47,038 nt of DNA from Azoarcus taiwanensis (GTDB lineage: Bacteria > Pseudomonadota > Gammaproteobacteria > Burkholderiales > Rhodocyclaceae), in NCBI RefSeq assembly GCF_012910885.1, contig NZ_WTVM01000011.1, positions 1 through 47,038 of the forward strand, in the 5' to 3' direction. The number at the start of each line of letters is the position of its first letter. Positions within the stretch are counted from its first letter, which is position 1. This document shows positions 1 to 8,026 of the stretch, in pieces. The notes beneath the pieces were generated by a model. That model had not been told where the DNA came from. It searched no databases and was given only the letters and a program-made list of their open reading frames with translations. The translations under genes were made by a program, and so were the position numbers.

Positions 1-162
1 GAGGAGTACCGCATCAACGGTCGCCTCTACATGGTCAAGGTGACCCCGCCGCATGGCGTACCCTACTACCTCGTCGACGAAAAGGGCGATGGCGTAATGG
101 TGCGTTGGCAACAGGCTACGCCATCGCTGTCGGTGCCAATGTGGGTTATCCGCTCCTGGTAA
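1..162 (+). CDS. DUF2782-family protein, C-terminal part
   Basis: This is the last 53 codons of a gene whose start lies left of the window; it ends with the residues MWVIRSW and a TAA stop. The segment (YRINGRLYMVKVTP, then PYYLVDEKGDG) resembles DUF2782, a family of about 100 residues often found next to thrB in Betaproteobacteria. thrB begins 22 bp downstream, which fits. Function is unknown and no catalytic motif is visible. The family call is from memory of its sequence and neighbourhood. Confidence 0.75.
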   Translation, partial: EEYRINGRLYMVKVTPPHGVPYYLVDEKGDGVMVRWQQATPSLSVPMWVIRSW

Positions 163-184
163 GCCCCCGCGTGCAGCTTAGCTG

Positions 185-1132
185 ATGTCGGTTTTCACCC
201 CTGTCACTGCCGAGTCCCTGTCCGACTGGCTCGGTGGCTATGCCATTGGCCGGCTGGTGGAACACCAGGGCATCAGTGCCGGTGTCCAGAACACCAACTT
301 CTTCGTCACGACCACCCTCGGGCGTTATGTGCTGACGCTGTTCGAGTCGATCCCGCGCGCCGAGCTACCCTATTACCTTTACCTTATGGCCCATCTCGCG
401 CATCACGGCCTGCCGGTGCCGGCACCGGTCGCCGATCGCAACAACGAGTATCTGGGCACGCTGAGCGACAAACCCGCGGCACTGGTCGCGCGGCTTTCCG
501 GGCGCTCGGTGATGGAGCCGACCGCACAGCATTGCGCCAAGGTCGGTGCGATGCTTGCCGGGCTTCACCTCGCGGGCCAGTCGTACGGGCGCCGCCAGGA
601 GAATCCACGCGGCGCACACTGGAGAACCCGCACCGCCGCCCGCGTACGTCCCCACCTCGACGCCTCCGGGCGCGAACTGCTCGACGCGGAACTCGCCTTT
701 CAGGCCCAACAGCGCTACGACGCCCTGCCCCGCGGCGCGATTCACGCCGATCTCTTTCGCGACAACGTGCTCTGGGATGGCGACTACATCGGCGGCGTCA
801 TCGACTTCTACTTTGCCGGAAATGACGCGCTGCTGTTCGATGTCGCGGTGACTGCAAACGACTGGTGCACTGAACCCGACGGCAGCTTCGACCCCGATCG
901 CAGCCAGGCTCTGCTCGCCGCCTATCATGCCGAGCGCCCCTTCACCCGCGCAGAGCTCGACGCCTGGCAGCCAATGCTGCGAGCCGCCGCGCTTCGCTTC
1001 TGGCTGTCACGCGCGGAAGACTTTCACTTGCCCAAGCCAGGCGAAATGGTGCTGGTCAAGAATCCGGACGAATACCAGGACATTCTTCGTCTTCGCATCG
1101 CGCACGGCTGCCCGATGCCACCAGGCAGTTGA
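185..1132 (+). CDS. thrB: Homoserine kinase (ThrB, aminoglycoside-phosphotransferase fold)
   Basis: ThrB phosphorylates homoserine with ATP, the step before threonine synthase, in the cytosol. The 315-residue length fits the APH-fold (ThrB2) type used by many beta- and gammaproteobacteria rather than the GHMP-type enzyme of E. coli. Visible signatures are SAGVQNTNFFV near the N-terminus (nucleotide-binding loop), the catalytic loop HADLFRDN from His187, and the metal-binding IDFYFA about 20 residues later. The ATG at 185 gives the expected N-terminus, although the upstream ribosome-binding site is weak. It follows the DUF2782 gene closely and may share its transcript. Confidence 0.95.
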   Translation: MSVFTPVTAESLSDWLGGYAIGRLVEHQGISAGVQNTNFFVTTTLGRYVLTLFESIPRAELPYYLYLMAHLAHHGLPVPAPVADRNNEYLGTLSDKPAALVARLSGRSVMEPTAQHCAKVGAMLAGLHLAGQSYGRRQENPRGAHWRTRTAARVRPHLDASGRELLDAELAFQAQQRYDALPRGAIHADLFRDNVLWDGDYIGGVIDFYFAGNDALLFDVAVTANDWCTEPDGSFDPDRSQALLAAYHAERPFTRAELDAWQPMLRAAALRFWLSRAEDFHLPKPGEMVLVKNPDEYQDILRLRIAHGCPMPPGS

Positions 1133-1185
1133 ACACTTCGCCTCCGCCCTACTCCAACTCCGAACCCATTCGACACACTCATTCG

Positions 1186-1959
1186 ATGCAAGCACGACAA
1201 TTCCCCATGCAGCGCGGCCTGGAATGGCTGCGGGAAGGCGTAGGTCTGTGGCGCCGCAACCCGGCACTGCTGACCTTCGCCTCCTTCGGCTATCTGCTGA
1301 TACTCCTCATCCTCAGTTCGGTGCCACTCATCGGCCAGGCGGCAGCGTCGCTGATCATGCCGGTGTTGTCACTCGGCGTGCTCAATACCTGCCGCACCAT
1401 CGACGAGGGGCGCAAAGGCGGACCGGATCTCCTCTTCTCGGGCTTCAAGACCAACCTCGGTTCGCTCGTGGCCATCGGCGGCATCTACCTGATCGCCAGC
1501 CTGCTCGTGATCCTGATCACCTCGCTGGTTGACGGCGGCGCACTGATGAGTGTGCTGCGCAGCGCCACCATGGCCGAAGAAGGCACACCACCGCCGAATC
1601 TCACCTTCTCGTTGCTCACCGCACTGACGTTGTCCACCCCGGTGATCATGGCTTACTGGTTCGCGCCGGTGCTTGCCGGCTGGTGGCAGCAACCGGCCGC
1701 CAAGGCCATGTTCTTCAGCTTTTATGCCTGCCTGCGCAACTGGCGGCCGTTCGTCGCCTACGCAGTGACCATGCTGATCATGATCGGTGTGCTGCCCAGC
1801 CTCCTCATTGCCTTTGTCGGCACCATCGTGCCGCCGCTGTCGACGCTACTGGTGCTGGTGCTGCCACTGTTCCTGGTGCCGGTGGTTTTTGCCAGTTTCT
1901 ACATCAACGCCCGAGACGTCTTCGGCCCGACCGCAGTTGATGAGCGCATTGGCGACTGA
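1186..1959 (+). CDS. BPSS1780-type membrane protein
   Basis: A 257-residue integral membrane protein with about five or six hydrophobic segments, starting near FASFGYLLILLILSSVPLIG. The N-terminus (FPMQRGLEWLREGVGLWRRNPALL) matches my memory of the betaproteobacterial family called BPSS1780. No enzymatic motif is seen and the function is unknown. I chose the ATG at 1186, after thrB, over an upstream TTG at 1129 that would overlap the thrB end, because the intervening residues look non-conserved. The 3' end overlaps nadD by 20 bp, suggesting translational coupling. Confidence 0.75.
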   Translation: MQARQFPMQRGLEWLREGVGLWRRNPALLTFASFGYLLILLILSSVPLIGQAAASLIMPVLSLGVLNTCRTIDEGRKGGPDLLFSGFKTNLGSLVAIGGIYLIASLLVILITSLVDGGALMSVLRSATMAEEGTPPPNLTFSLLTALTLSTPVIMAYWFAPVLAGWWQQPAAKAMFFSFYACLRNWRPFVAYAVTMLIMIGVLPSLLIAFVGTIVPPLSTLLVLVLPLFLVPVVFASFYINARDVFGPTAVDERIGD

Positions 1960-2614
1960 GCTCGCTCCGCTCGGCCTGCTTGGCGGCACCTTCGATCCGG
2001 TGCACTTCGGCCATCTTCGGCTCGCCGAGGAGGCACGGGAGGCGCTCGGCCTTTCCGAAATCGCGCTGATTCCCGCTGGCGACCCGCCACACAGGAGTAC
2101 GCCGCTCTCGTCGGCAGAACACCGGCTCGCCCTCGTCCGTCACGCCGTCTCCGGCAACCCGGCGCTGTCGGTGGACGACGGTGAGGTACTTGCGGGGGGC
2201 AAGAGCTACACTGTGGTGACGCTCGAGCGATTGCGCGCAAAGCACGGGCGTCGGCCGCTGGTACTCATTCTTGGTGCCGATGCCTTCAACGGCTTGCACC
2301 GCTGGCATCGTTGGACCGAATTGTTCGAACTGGCGCACATTGCAGTCGCCAATCGCCCCGGCACAGCGCCTCACGGCAGGCGCTGGCCCGAGGTGCTCGA
2401 CGAAACACTGGCCGCCGCCTGCGAAGGTCGAATCCAACGCGACCCGCGCTGTCTCCCCGACAGCGCGGCCGGCAAGGTCGTGCCGTTCGACATGACGCCG
2501 CTCGCCATTTCCGCATCGCTCATCCGCGATCTCATCCGCTCCGGCCACAGCGCACGCTACCTGTTGCCGGATTCCGTTCTCGACTATATTGGCTCGAAGG
2601 GGCTTTACCGCTGA
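1940..2614 (+). CDS. nadD: Nicotinate-nucleotide adenylyltransferase
   Basis: NadD transfers AMP from ATP to nicotinate mononucleotide, giving deamido-NAD in NAD biosynthesis. The 224-residue protein has the nucleotidyltransferase signature GGTFDPVHFGH at residues 15-25 (His22 and His25 of the HxGH-type motif) and the C-terminal SASLIRDLIRSG, equivalent to the ISSTxIR motif. The ATG at 1940 is chosen because the GGTFDPVH motif then lies at the usual short distance from the N-terminus. It overlaps the preceding membrane-protein gene by 20 bp and is followed 4 bp later by rsfS, the common nadD-rsfS-rlmH order. Confidence 0.95.
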   Translation: MSALATELAPLGLLGGTFDPVHFGHLRLAEEAREALGLSEIALIPAGDPPHRSTPLSSAEHRLALVRHAVSGNPALSVDDGEVLAGGKSYTVVTLERLRAKHGRRPLVLILGADAFNGLHRWHRWTELFELAHIAVANRPGTAPHGRRWPEVLDETLAAACEGRIQRDPRCLPDSAAGKVVPFDMTPLAISASLIRDLIRSGHSARYLLPDSVLDYIGSKGLYR

Positions 2615-2618
2615 CCCA

Positions 2619-2984
2619 ATGGACATTCGCAAACTAGAGAAAATCGTCGTCTCCGCACTGGAAGACATCAAGGGCGAAGAAATCGAGGTGATCAACACCT
2701 CCAAGCTCACACCACTGTTCGACCGCGTCGTGCTCGCCAGCGCCGACTCCAATCGCCAGACCCGCGCGCTTGCACGCAACGTCGCGGAGAAGGTCAAGGA
2801 GGCCGGCGGCGAAGTGCTGAGCGTCGAAGGCGAGGAAACCGGTGAATGGGTCCTCGTCGATCTCGGCGACATCGTCGTTCACGTCATGCAACCGGCAGTT
2901 CGGGCTCACTACCGCCTGGAAGAGCTCTGGACGAACACGCCAGCGTCTCGTAGCGGCGCGCGCACCGGCACCACTGGCCGCTGA
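2619..2984 (+). CDS. rsfS: Ribosome silencing factor RsfS
   Basis: RsfS binds ribosomal protein L14 on the 50S subunit and blocks subunit joining, lowering translation in stationary phase. The 121-residue protein starts MDIRKLEKIVVSALEDIKGEEI and has the DUF143 core features RVVLASADSNRQTRALA and VDLGDIVVHVM. The C-terminal residues (SRSGARTGTTGR) are a low-complexity tail. The ATG at 2619 lies 4 bp after nadD, and rlmH follows after 12 bp, so all three are probably co-transcribed. Confidence 0.93.
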   Translation: MDIRKLEKIVVSALEDIKGEEIEVINTSKLTPLFDRVVLASADSNRQTRALARNVAEKVKEAGGEVLSVEGEETGEWVLVDLGDIVVHVMQPAVRAHYRLEELWTNTPASRSGARTGTTGR

Positions 2985-2996
2985 CCGGGCGCGCCG

Positions 2997-3467
2997 ATGA
3001 AACTGCTCGTGGTGGCGGTCGGCACCCGTATGCCCGGTTGGGTGACCGACGGCTTCGACGAGTACGCCAAGCGGATGCCACGCGAGCTGCCTCTGCAACT
3101 CGTGGAGGTCAAGGCCGAGCCGCGCAGCGGCGGCAAACCGGTTGACGCGATGAAAACACTGGAAGCCTCGCGTGTCCGCGCAGCGCTGCCCGACCGATGT
3201 CGCCGGGTCGTTCTGGACGAGCACGGCAAGGATCTCACCACGGCCGAACTGGCACGACGCCTGACCGGTTGGCAGCAGGACAGCCTGGACGTGGCCCTGA
3301 TCATCGGCGGCCCCGACGGCCTGGCAGACGACCTCAAGCGCGATGCGGACGAGAAGATCCGCCTGTCCAGCCTCACGCTGCCTCACGCAATGGTGCGCCC
3401 GCTGCTCGCGGAAGCGATTTATCGTGCATGGACGGTCACGCGCAATCACCCTTATCATCGCGAGTAG
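2997..3467 (+). CDS. rlmH: 23S rRNA (pseudouridine-1915 N3)-methyltransferase RlmH
   Basis: RlmH is a small SPOUT-class enzyme that N3-methylates pseudouridine 1915 in helix 69 of 23S rRNA on the assembled ribosome. The 156 residues match the usual 155-159. Diagnostic stretches are [16 protein letters not shown], the cofactor-knot loop [11 protein letters not shown], and the conserved end [17 protein letters not shown]. It sits 12 bp after rsfS and 18 bp before maf. Confidence 0.97.
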   Translation: MKLLVVAVGTRMPGWVTDGFDEYAKRMPRELPLQLVEVKAEPRSGGKPVDAMKTLEASRVRAALPDRCRRVVLDEHGKDLTTAELARRLTGWQQDSLDVALIIGGPDGLADDLKRDADEKIRLSSLTLPHAMVRPLLAEAIYRAWTVTRNHPYHRE

Positions 3468-3485
3468 TCTTCCAAGGAATCCTAA

Positions 3486-4103
3486 ATGGTCAACCGGATC
3501 TATCTTGCCTCGCGAAGCCCGCGGCGCCGTGAGCTGCTGCGTCAGATCGGCGTCCGCTTCGAGTTGCTCGTGTTTCGCGGCGGTGAGCGCGGAGAGGACG
3601 CGGATGTGGACGAAACGCCCTTCCCGGATGAATCGGTGGAACGCTACGTCGAGCGCATCGCCCTGTCCAAGGCCGAGGCCGGATTCCGTCGCCTGAGATG
3701 GCGCCACCTCCCTAACCTCCCGGTGCTGGCGGCCGACACCACGCTGGAGCTGAACGGCCAGATCATCGGCAAGCCCGAATCGGCCGCTGACGCACAGGCT
3801 ATCCTGGAGCGCCTTTCCGGTCGCGAGCACCGTGTGCTCACTGCCATTGCAATGAGCGATGGCGAACGTACCCGCAGCGCTCTCAGCATCAGCCAGGTGC
3901 GCTTTCGGAAGCTGGAGACCGGCGAGATCCGCAGCTACGTCGCCACCGGCGAGCCGATGGACAAGGCCGGTGCCTACGGCATCCAGGGGCGGGCCGCGGT
4001 GTTCATCGAGGACATCCACGGCAGCTACAGCGGTATCATGGGTCTGCCGCTGTTCGAAACCGCACAGCTACTGGATACCTTCGGCTATCCTGTGCTGAAG
4101 TAG
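3486..4103 (+). CDS. maf: Maf nucleoside-triphosphate pyrophosphatase (dTTP/UTP type)
   Basis: Maf proteins hydrolyse non-canonical or excess nucleoside triphosphates to monophosphates. The 205-residue protein has the N-terminal ASRSPRRRELL substrate loop, the catalytic region VLAADTTLELNG, the IIGKP motif, and MDKAGAYGIQG. That last motif is typical of the YhdE branch (dTTP/UTP) rather than the YceF 7-methyl-GTP branch; subtype assignment is by inference. An AAGGAA ribosome-binding site lies about 7 nt before the ATG. A strong stem-loop follows before rng, so this probably ends the nadD transcript. Confidence 0.92.
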   Translation: MVNRIYLASRSPRRRELLRQIGVRFELLVFRGGERGEDADVDETPFPDESVERYVERIALSKAEAGFRRLRWRHLPNLPVLAADTTLELNGQIIGKPESAADAQAILERLSGREHRVLTAIAMSDGERTRSALSISQVRFRKLETGEIRSYVATGEPMDKAGAYGIQGRAAVFIEDIHGSYSGIMGLPLFETAQLLDTFGYPVLK

Positions 4104-4111
4104 GCACACCA

Positions 4112-4147
4112 CGTGCCTGCCGCTCCGGGCACGGGGCGGCAGGCACG
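4112..4147 (+). repeat. Inverted repeat (12-bp arms) after maf
   Basis: Perfect 12-bp arms CGTGCCTGCCGC (4112-4123) and GCGGCAGGCACG (4136-4147) flank a 12-nt loop, starting 9 bp after the maf stop. No T-run follows. It may stabilise the mRNA 3' end or work together with the second hairpin immediately downstream. Confidence 0.6.
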
Positions 4148-4156
4148 CGATGGAGC

Positions 4157-4198
4157 ATGCGCAATGGCTGACCACCGGACTGCCATTGCGCATTTTCC
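4157..4198 (+). terminator. Rho-independent terminator between maf and rng
   Basis: Perfect 12-bp arms ATGCGCAATGGC (4157-4168) and GCCATTGCGCAT (4182-4193) with a 13-nt loop, followed by TTTTCC. This is the second of two consecutive stem-loops between maf and rng. It would end the thrB-to-maf transcript, so rng needs its own promoter or readthrough. Confidence 0.65.
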
Positions 4199-4234
4199 AT
4201 TGAAGAGGGGCGTTCTCCAGGCCCCGCCAACAAC

Positions 4235-5689
4235 ATGAGCATCGACTTTCTGATCAACTGCACCCCGCAGGAAACCCGGGTTGCACTGGTCGAGCAAGGC
4301 GTCGTGCAGGAATTGCACGTCGAACGCACGGCCAACCGCGGTATCGTCGGCAACATCTATCTCGGCCGTGTGGTCCGTGTACTGCCCGGCATGCAGTCGG
4401 CTTTCATCGACATCGGCCTGGACCGCACCGCCTTTCTGCATGTCGCCGACATCTGGACCGAACGCGGCAACGGTGAAGCCGGGCGCCCGATCGAGCGCAT
4501 TCTGAGCGAAGGCCAGAACCTCACCGTGCAGGTGCTCAAAGACCCTCTCGGCACAAAGGGCGCGCGCTTGTCTACGCAGATCAGCATCGCCGGACGACTG
4601 CTGGTCTATCTGCCACAGGAAAAACACATTGGCATTTCCCAGCGCATCGAAGACGAGGCCGAGCGGGAGTCTCTGCGCGAACGCCTCGGCCATCTCGTGC
4701 CGGAAGACGAGAACGGCGGTTTCATCGTGCGCACCATGGCGGAGACCGCTTCGGATGACGAACTCGCGTCCGACATCGCCTATCTGCGCAAGCTTTGGCG
4801 CGAGATTCAGCAGCGCGCCACAGGCCGCACGCCACCAAGCCTGCTGCACGAAGACCTGGATCTGGGTCAGCGCGTGCTGCGCGACCTGGTGACCGACGAC
4901 ACGAGCCGAATCCTGGTCGACTCACGCGAGAACTTCCAGAAGCTCACCGCGTTCTCGGCCGAATACAGCCCCAAGGTGCTGCCGCTCATCTCGCACTACG
5001 CCGGCGAGCGTCCGCTCTTCGACATGCACAACATCGAGGAGGAGATCCAGCGCGCGCTCGCTCGCCGGGTGGATCTGAAGTCGGGCGGTTATCTCATCAT
5101 CGACCAGACCGAGGCGATGACCACCATCGACGTCAATACCGGCGGCTTCGTCGGCGCTCGCAACTTCGACGACACCATCTTCAAGACCAACCTCGAGGCC
5201 ACCCAGGCCATCGCCCGCCAGCTGCGTTTGCGCAATCTTGGCGGCATCATCATCGTCGACTTCATCGACATGGAAAACACCGAGCACCGCGAGATGGTGC
5301 TGACCGAGTTCCGCAAGGCCTTGTCGCGCGACCACACGCGGATGAGCGTGAACGGCTTTACCGCGCTCGGACTGGTCGAGATGACCCGCAAGCGCACCCG
5401 TGAATCGCTCGCCCACCTGCTGTGCGAGCCCTGCCCGACCTGCGAGGGGCGCGGCGAAGTCAAGACCTCACGCACCGTGTGCTACGAGATATTGCGCGAG
5501 CTCCTGCGCGAGGCGCGCCAGTTCAACGCCCGCGAGTTTCGCGTGCTGGCTTCGCCCGACGTCGTCGACCTCTTTCTCGACGAGGAGTCGCAGGCGCTGG
5601 CAATGCTCTCCGACTTCATCGACAAGAAGATCTCGCTCCACCCGGAGGCAAGCTACACTCAGGAACAGTTCGACATCGTGCTGCTCTGA
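4235..5689 (+). CDS. rng: Ribonuclease G
   Basis: RNase G is a single-strand endoribonuclease that processes the 5' end of 16S rRNA and degrades some mRNAs. The 484-residue protein has an N-terminal S1 domain (GNIYLGRVVRVLPGMQSAF, then IDIGLDRTAFLHV), the DNase-I-like catalytic domain with metal ligands Asp299 (TIDVNTGGFVG) and Asp342 (IIIVDFIDM), and the zinc-link cysteines Cys400 and Cys403 (CPTC) that tetramerise the enzyme. It lacks the long acidic C-terminal scaffold of RNase E, so RNase G is the better call. The start ATG at 4235 gives the canonical N-terminus. Confidence 0.97.
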   Translation: MSIDFLINCTPQETRVALVEQGVVQELHVERTANRGIVGNIYLGRVVRVLPGMQSAFIDIGLDRTAFLHVADIWTERGNGEAGRPIERILSEGQNLTVQVLKDPLGTKGARLSTQISIAGRLLVYLPQEKHIGISQRIEDEAERESLRERLGHLVPEDENGGFIVRTMAETASDDELASDIAYLRKLWREIQQRATGRTPPSLLHEDLDLGQRVLRDLVTDDTSRILVDSRENFQKLTAFSAEYSPKVLPLISHYAGERPLFDMHNIEEEIQRALARRVDLKSGGYLIIDQTEAMTTIDVNTGGFVGARNFDDTIFKTNLEATQAIARQLRLRNLGGIIIVDFIDMENTEHREMVLTEFRKALSRDHTRMSVNGFTALGLVEMTRKRTRESLAHLLCEPCPTCEGRGEVKTSRTVCYEILRELLREARQFNAREFRVLASPDVVDLFLDEESQALAMLSDFIDKKISLHPEASYTQEQFDIVLL

Positions 5690-5718
5690 ATCAACATCGA
5701 ACGCAAGGTCACGCGAGC

Positions 5719-6660
5719 ATGCCACCGCTCGAACCCAGCCGGGAGCGCTACCCGAACCCAATCGCCCGCTACGCAGCGGCAACCCGCCCCGCTTTTCTGT
5801 CGGTTACGCTGGTCGCCTGCCTGGTCGGCATCGCAAGTGCCCATGCAGGCGGCGCGGCGCTGAACCTGTTGCACGCGCTGCTCATGATCCTGGTCGCGCT
5901 GCTGGTTCACGCCGCAGGAAACGTGATCAACGACTACTTCGATCACGCCAACGGCGCCGACGCGGCCAACACCGGTCGGCTGTTTCCGTTCACGGGTGGT
6001 AGCCGCTTCATCCAGAACGGCGTGATCCCCGCTAGTCACATGGGTTTGTTCGCGCTCGGCCTCCTCGTCCTGGCGTTTCCCTTCGGGCTCTGGCTCGCGG
6101 CGTCGCAACCCGGTGTGCTGTTGATCGGCCTCGGCGGCGTGCTGCTGGCGTGGGCTTATTCCGCACCACCCTTCAAGCTGGTGTCGCGCGGTCTCGGCGA
6201 GGCAGTCATTGTCGCGTGCTGGCTCCTGGTGGTCATCGCGGCAGACCATGTTCAGCGTGGTGAATTCGCGTGGACGCCAGTCGCAGCCGGACTGTCGTAT
6301 GCGCTGCTGGTCGCAAACGTGCTGTTCATCAACCAGTTCCCGGACCACGAAGGCGACGCCGCTGCCGGCAAACGCACGCTGGTCGTCAGCCTGGGGCCAG
6401 AGAGCGCGAAATGGGGCTATTTCGTGATCGCACTCGTCGCCCATGGCTGGCTCGTGGTTCAGATTGAGCGCAACGCCTTGCCCCAGGTCAGCGGGCTGGC
6501 GCTACTGACACTGATCATGTCGCTCACCGCAGCGCGTGAACTGAGAGACCATGCCAGCAAACCCACCGAGCTCGCCCGCGCGATCAAGCTCACAATCGGC
6601 GCTGCGCTCTTGCATGGCCTGTTGCTGGCCGCCACCATGGCATTCAACTGGCGCGCCTGA
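5719..6660 (+). CDS. UbiA/MenA-superfamily prenyltransferase
   Basis: A polytopic membrane prenyltransferase (313 residues, about eight or nine hydrophobic segments). Members attach a polyprenyl chain to an aromatic acceptor during quinone or related lipid synthesis. The first Asp-rich motif is [11 protein letters not shown] (residues 71-81) and the second is [13 protein letters not shown]. The GGSRFIQNG segment between them and the form of the second motif resemble MenA (1,4-dihydroxy-2-naphthoate prenyltransferase) more than UbiA. No other quinone gene is nearby, so the acceptor is undetermined. I chose the ATG at 5719, 29 bp after rng. Confidence 0.8.
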   Translation: MPPLEPSRERYPNPIARYAAATRPAFLSVTLVACLVGIASAHAGGAALNLLHALLMILVALLVHAAGNVINDYFDHANGADAANTGRLFPFTGGSRFIQNGVIPASHMGLFALGLLVLAFPFGLWLAASQPGVLLIGLGGVLLAWAYSAPPFKLVSRGLGEAVIVACWLLVVIAADHVQRGEFAWTPVAAGLSYALLVANVLFINQFPDHEGDAAAGKRTLVVSLGPESAKWGYFVIALVAHGWLVVQIERNALPQVSGLALLTLIMSLTAARELRDHASKPTELARAIKLTIGAALLHGLLLAATMAFNWRA

Positions 6661-6685
6661 CGCGCCGCTAAACGGAACCACCACG

Positions 6686-7282
6686 ATGATCGGTCGCATC
6701 ACTGGCACCCTGCTGGAAAAAAATCCGCCTCAAATCATCGTCGAAGCCAACGGCTTGGGCTATGAGATCGACGTACCGATGAGCACCTTCTACGGCCTGC
6801 CTGCCACCGGGCAGCAGGTCAGGCTCTACACGCACTTTGCGGTGCGCGAGGACGGCCACTTTCTCTACGGCTTTGCCACCGAGGACGAACGCGGCGCCTT
6901 CCGCCAGTTGCTCAAGGTGTCCGGCATAGGCGCGCGCACCGCGCTGGCGGTGCTCTCCGGCCTGTCGGTGGCCGATCTCGCCAGCGCGGTCACCCTGCAG
7001 GAAGCCGGGCGCCTGGTGAAAATTCCCGGCATCGGCAAGAAAACCGCCGAGCGCCTGCTGCTGGAGCTGCGCGACAAGCTCGGCAAGGCCCTGCCCAACC
7101 TGCCAGCGGCGGTCGCCATCGCCGGCGGCAGCGCCAGCGACGCCCGCAGCGACATTCTCAACGCCCTGCTCGCACTCGGCTACAACGAACGCGAAGCCCT
7201 CGGTGCGATGAAGACCTTGCCGGAGGATGTCGCGGTATCCGAAGGGATTCGCCTCGCCTTGCGACAACTGTCGAAGGTTTGA
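6686..7282 (+). CDS. ruvA: Holliday junction DNA helicase subunit RuvA
   Basis: RuvA binds four-way junctions and loads the RuvB motor for branch migration. The 198 residues cover domain I ([17 protein letters not shown] fold), domain II with two helix-hairpin-helix motifs ([15 protein letters not shown] and [16 protein letters not shown]), and the C-terminal RuvB-contact domain ([16 protein letters not shown]). The ATG at 6686 lies 25 bp after the prenyltransferase gene. Unusually, ruvB is not next: two small ORFs and a REP pair intervene, and ruvC is some 22 kb away at 29.3 kb. Confidence 0.97.
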   Translation: MIGRITGTLLEKNPPQIIVEANGLGYEIDVPMSTFYGLPATGQQVRLYTHFAVREDGHFLYGFATEDERGAFRQLLKVSGIGARTALAVLSGLSVADLASAVTLQEAGRLVKIPGIGKKTAERLLLELRDKLGKALPNLPAAVAIAGGSASDARSDILNALLALGYNEREALGAMKTLPEDVAVSEGIRLALRQLSKV

Positions 7283-7300
7283 AGACAGTCTGACGTTTGC

Positions 7301-7328
7301 TTGACGGAATCCATTTCTGCGCTAGACT
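7301..7328 (+). promoter_or_regulatory. Sigma-70-type promoter of the small RHH cassette
   Basis: A -35 box TTGACG (7301-7306) is separated by 16 bp from a -10 box TAGACT (7323-7328). This is one of the better consensus matches in the window and lies just after the ruvA stop, so the downstream small genes and perhaps ruvB have their own transcription start. Confidence 0.6.
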
Positions 7329-7330
7329 GA

Positions 7331-7351
7331 ACATGCACAGCACATGCACAG
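7331..7351 (+). promoter_or_regulatory. Tandem 10-bp direct repeat, candidate operator
   Basis: ACATGCACAG occurs at 7331-7340 and again at 7342-7351, an 11-bp period (one helical turn). The pair starts 2 bp after the -10 box and ends just before the start codon of a ribbon-helix-helix protein gene. Such repressors commonly bind phased direct repeats in their own promoters, so autorepression is a reasonable inference. Confidence 0.5.
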
Positions 7352-7361
7352 GATTACGATT

Positions 7362-7643
7362 ATGGCTACCGCAACTGAACGCATCCCGGTATTGGTCACA
7401 CCCCAGGAGAAAGCGCGCATCGCGATGATGGCGCGTGAGGCCAATCTGTCCATGGGTGAATACCTGCGCCGTGCCGCCGCGTCTTTCAGCCCTTCCGAAG
7501 ACGAAAGACTGCTGCTTGGCATGATCGACCAGATGACTGCCACCACCGCGAGCGCCAGCAAGGCCATCGACAAGGCCCTGGCTTTCGTCGCCGAGTCCGA
7601 GGCCCGCATCGAGGCGCAGGAACGCGAAGCGAGATCGAGCTGA
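7362..7643 (+). CDS. Ribbon-helix-helix (CopG/MobC-like) small protein
   Basis: A 93-residue protein. The N-terminus (ERIPVLVTPQEKARIAMMAR, then EANLSMGEYLRRAA) matches the ribbon-helix-helix DNA-binding fold seen in CopG-type repressors and MobC-like plasmid mobilisation proteins: a beta strand RIPVLV, helix A PQEKARIAMMAREA, the turn NLS and helix B MGEYLRRAA. The rest is predicted helical and Ala/Glu rich. An AGGA at 7350-7353 lies 8 nt before the ATG at 7362, which favours it over ATG 7344. It overlaps the next ORF by 1 bp (TGATG). Role unknown; a repressor of its own operon is the simplest idea. Confidence 0.7.
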   Translation: MATATERIPVLVTPQEKARIAMMAREANLSMGEYLRRAAASFSPSEDERLLLGMIDQMTATTASASKAIDKALAFVAESEARIEAQEREARSS

Positions 7644-7846
7644 TGGGCGTCACCGAGAAGATGTGGGATGCAATCACCACGGTGATCCGCATGAACGACA
7701 AGATCGAGCGCATGGCGGACACCATGGTCAACCAGCAACGCAAGATCGAGCAACTCAACGAGCGCGTGATCCGGCTCGAAACCGCGCTCGAAATCGCGCT
7801 TTCGCAGGGCGGCAAAGTCCAACGGCGCATCACGCGGACAGACTGA
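7643..7846 (+). CDS. Small coiled-coil protein, partner of the RHH protein
   Basis: A 67-residue protein translationally coupled to the preceding ribbon-helix-helix gene through a TGATG junction. Residues from about 18 to 55 (DKIERMADTMVNQQRKIEQL, then NERVIRLETALEIAL) form heptads typical of a two-stranded coiled coil; the tail is basic (KVQRRITRTD). I do not recognise a family. Its small size and coupling to a DNA-binding protein are compatible with a cofactor or oligomerisation partner, or with a toxin-antitoxin-like pair, but no toxin motif is visible. Confidence 0.6.
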   Translation: MGVTEKMWDAITTVIRMNDKIERMADTMVNQQRKIEQLNERVIRLETALEIALSQGGKVQRRITRTD

Positions 7847-7879
7847 AGCTTTCGGCTCATCCGAGGTGGTACTCTCCCC

Positions 7880-7968
7880 TTTCGCGGCTTACGCCGCTCC
7901 CACACGTGACGGACGCACACCGCGTGCGGCGGGAACCACTGCCTGTGGGAGCGGCGTGAGCCGCGAAA
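7880..7968. repeat. Inverted REP pair (BIME-like) between the RHH cassette and ruvB
   Basis: Two 25-nt arms, 7880-7904 and 7944-7968, are inverted copies of each other with one mismatch, around a 39-nt spacer. Each arm has a GTGG head followed by an imperfect palindrome (GAGCGGCGTGAGCCGC), the layout of REP sequences mobilised by RAYT (TnpA-REP) transposases. A related, more degenerate pair lies at 36563-36634. No RAYT gene is in the window. Confidence 0.75.
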
Positions 7969-8026
7969 AAAGATCACGAACGCCACACATCCGCCTCTCG
8001 CAGACATATTGGGCGAAAATTACGCA

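Noticed and set aside
2634-4019. A 461-codon open frame on the minus strand opposite rsfS-rlmH-maf
   Set aside because: It is antisense to three well-supported genes, has no recognised domain, and long antisense frames are expected in high-GC DNA.
7362-7846. A classical toxin-antitoxin module
   Set aside because: The RHH protein could be an antitoxin, but the second ORF is a basic coiled coil without RelE, ParE, PIN or other toxin features.
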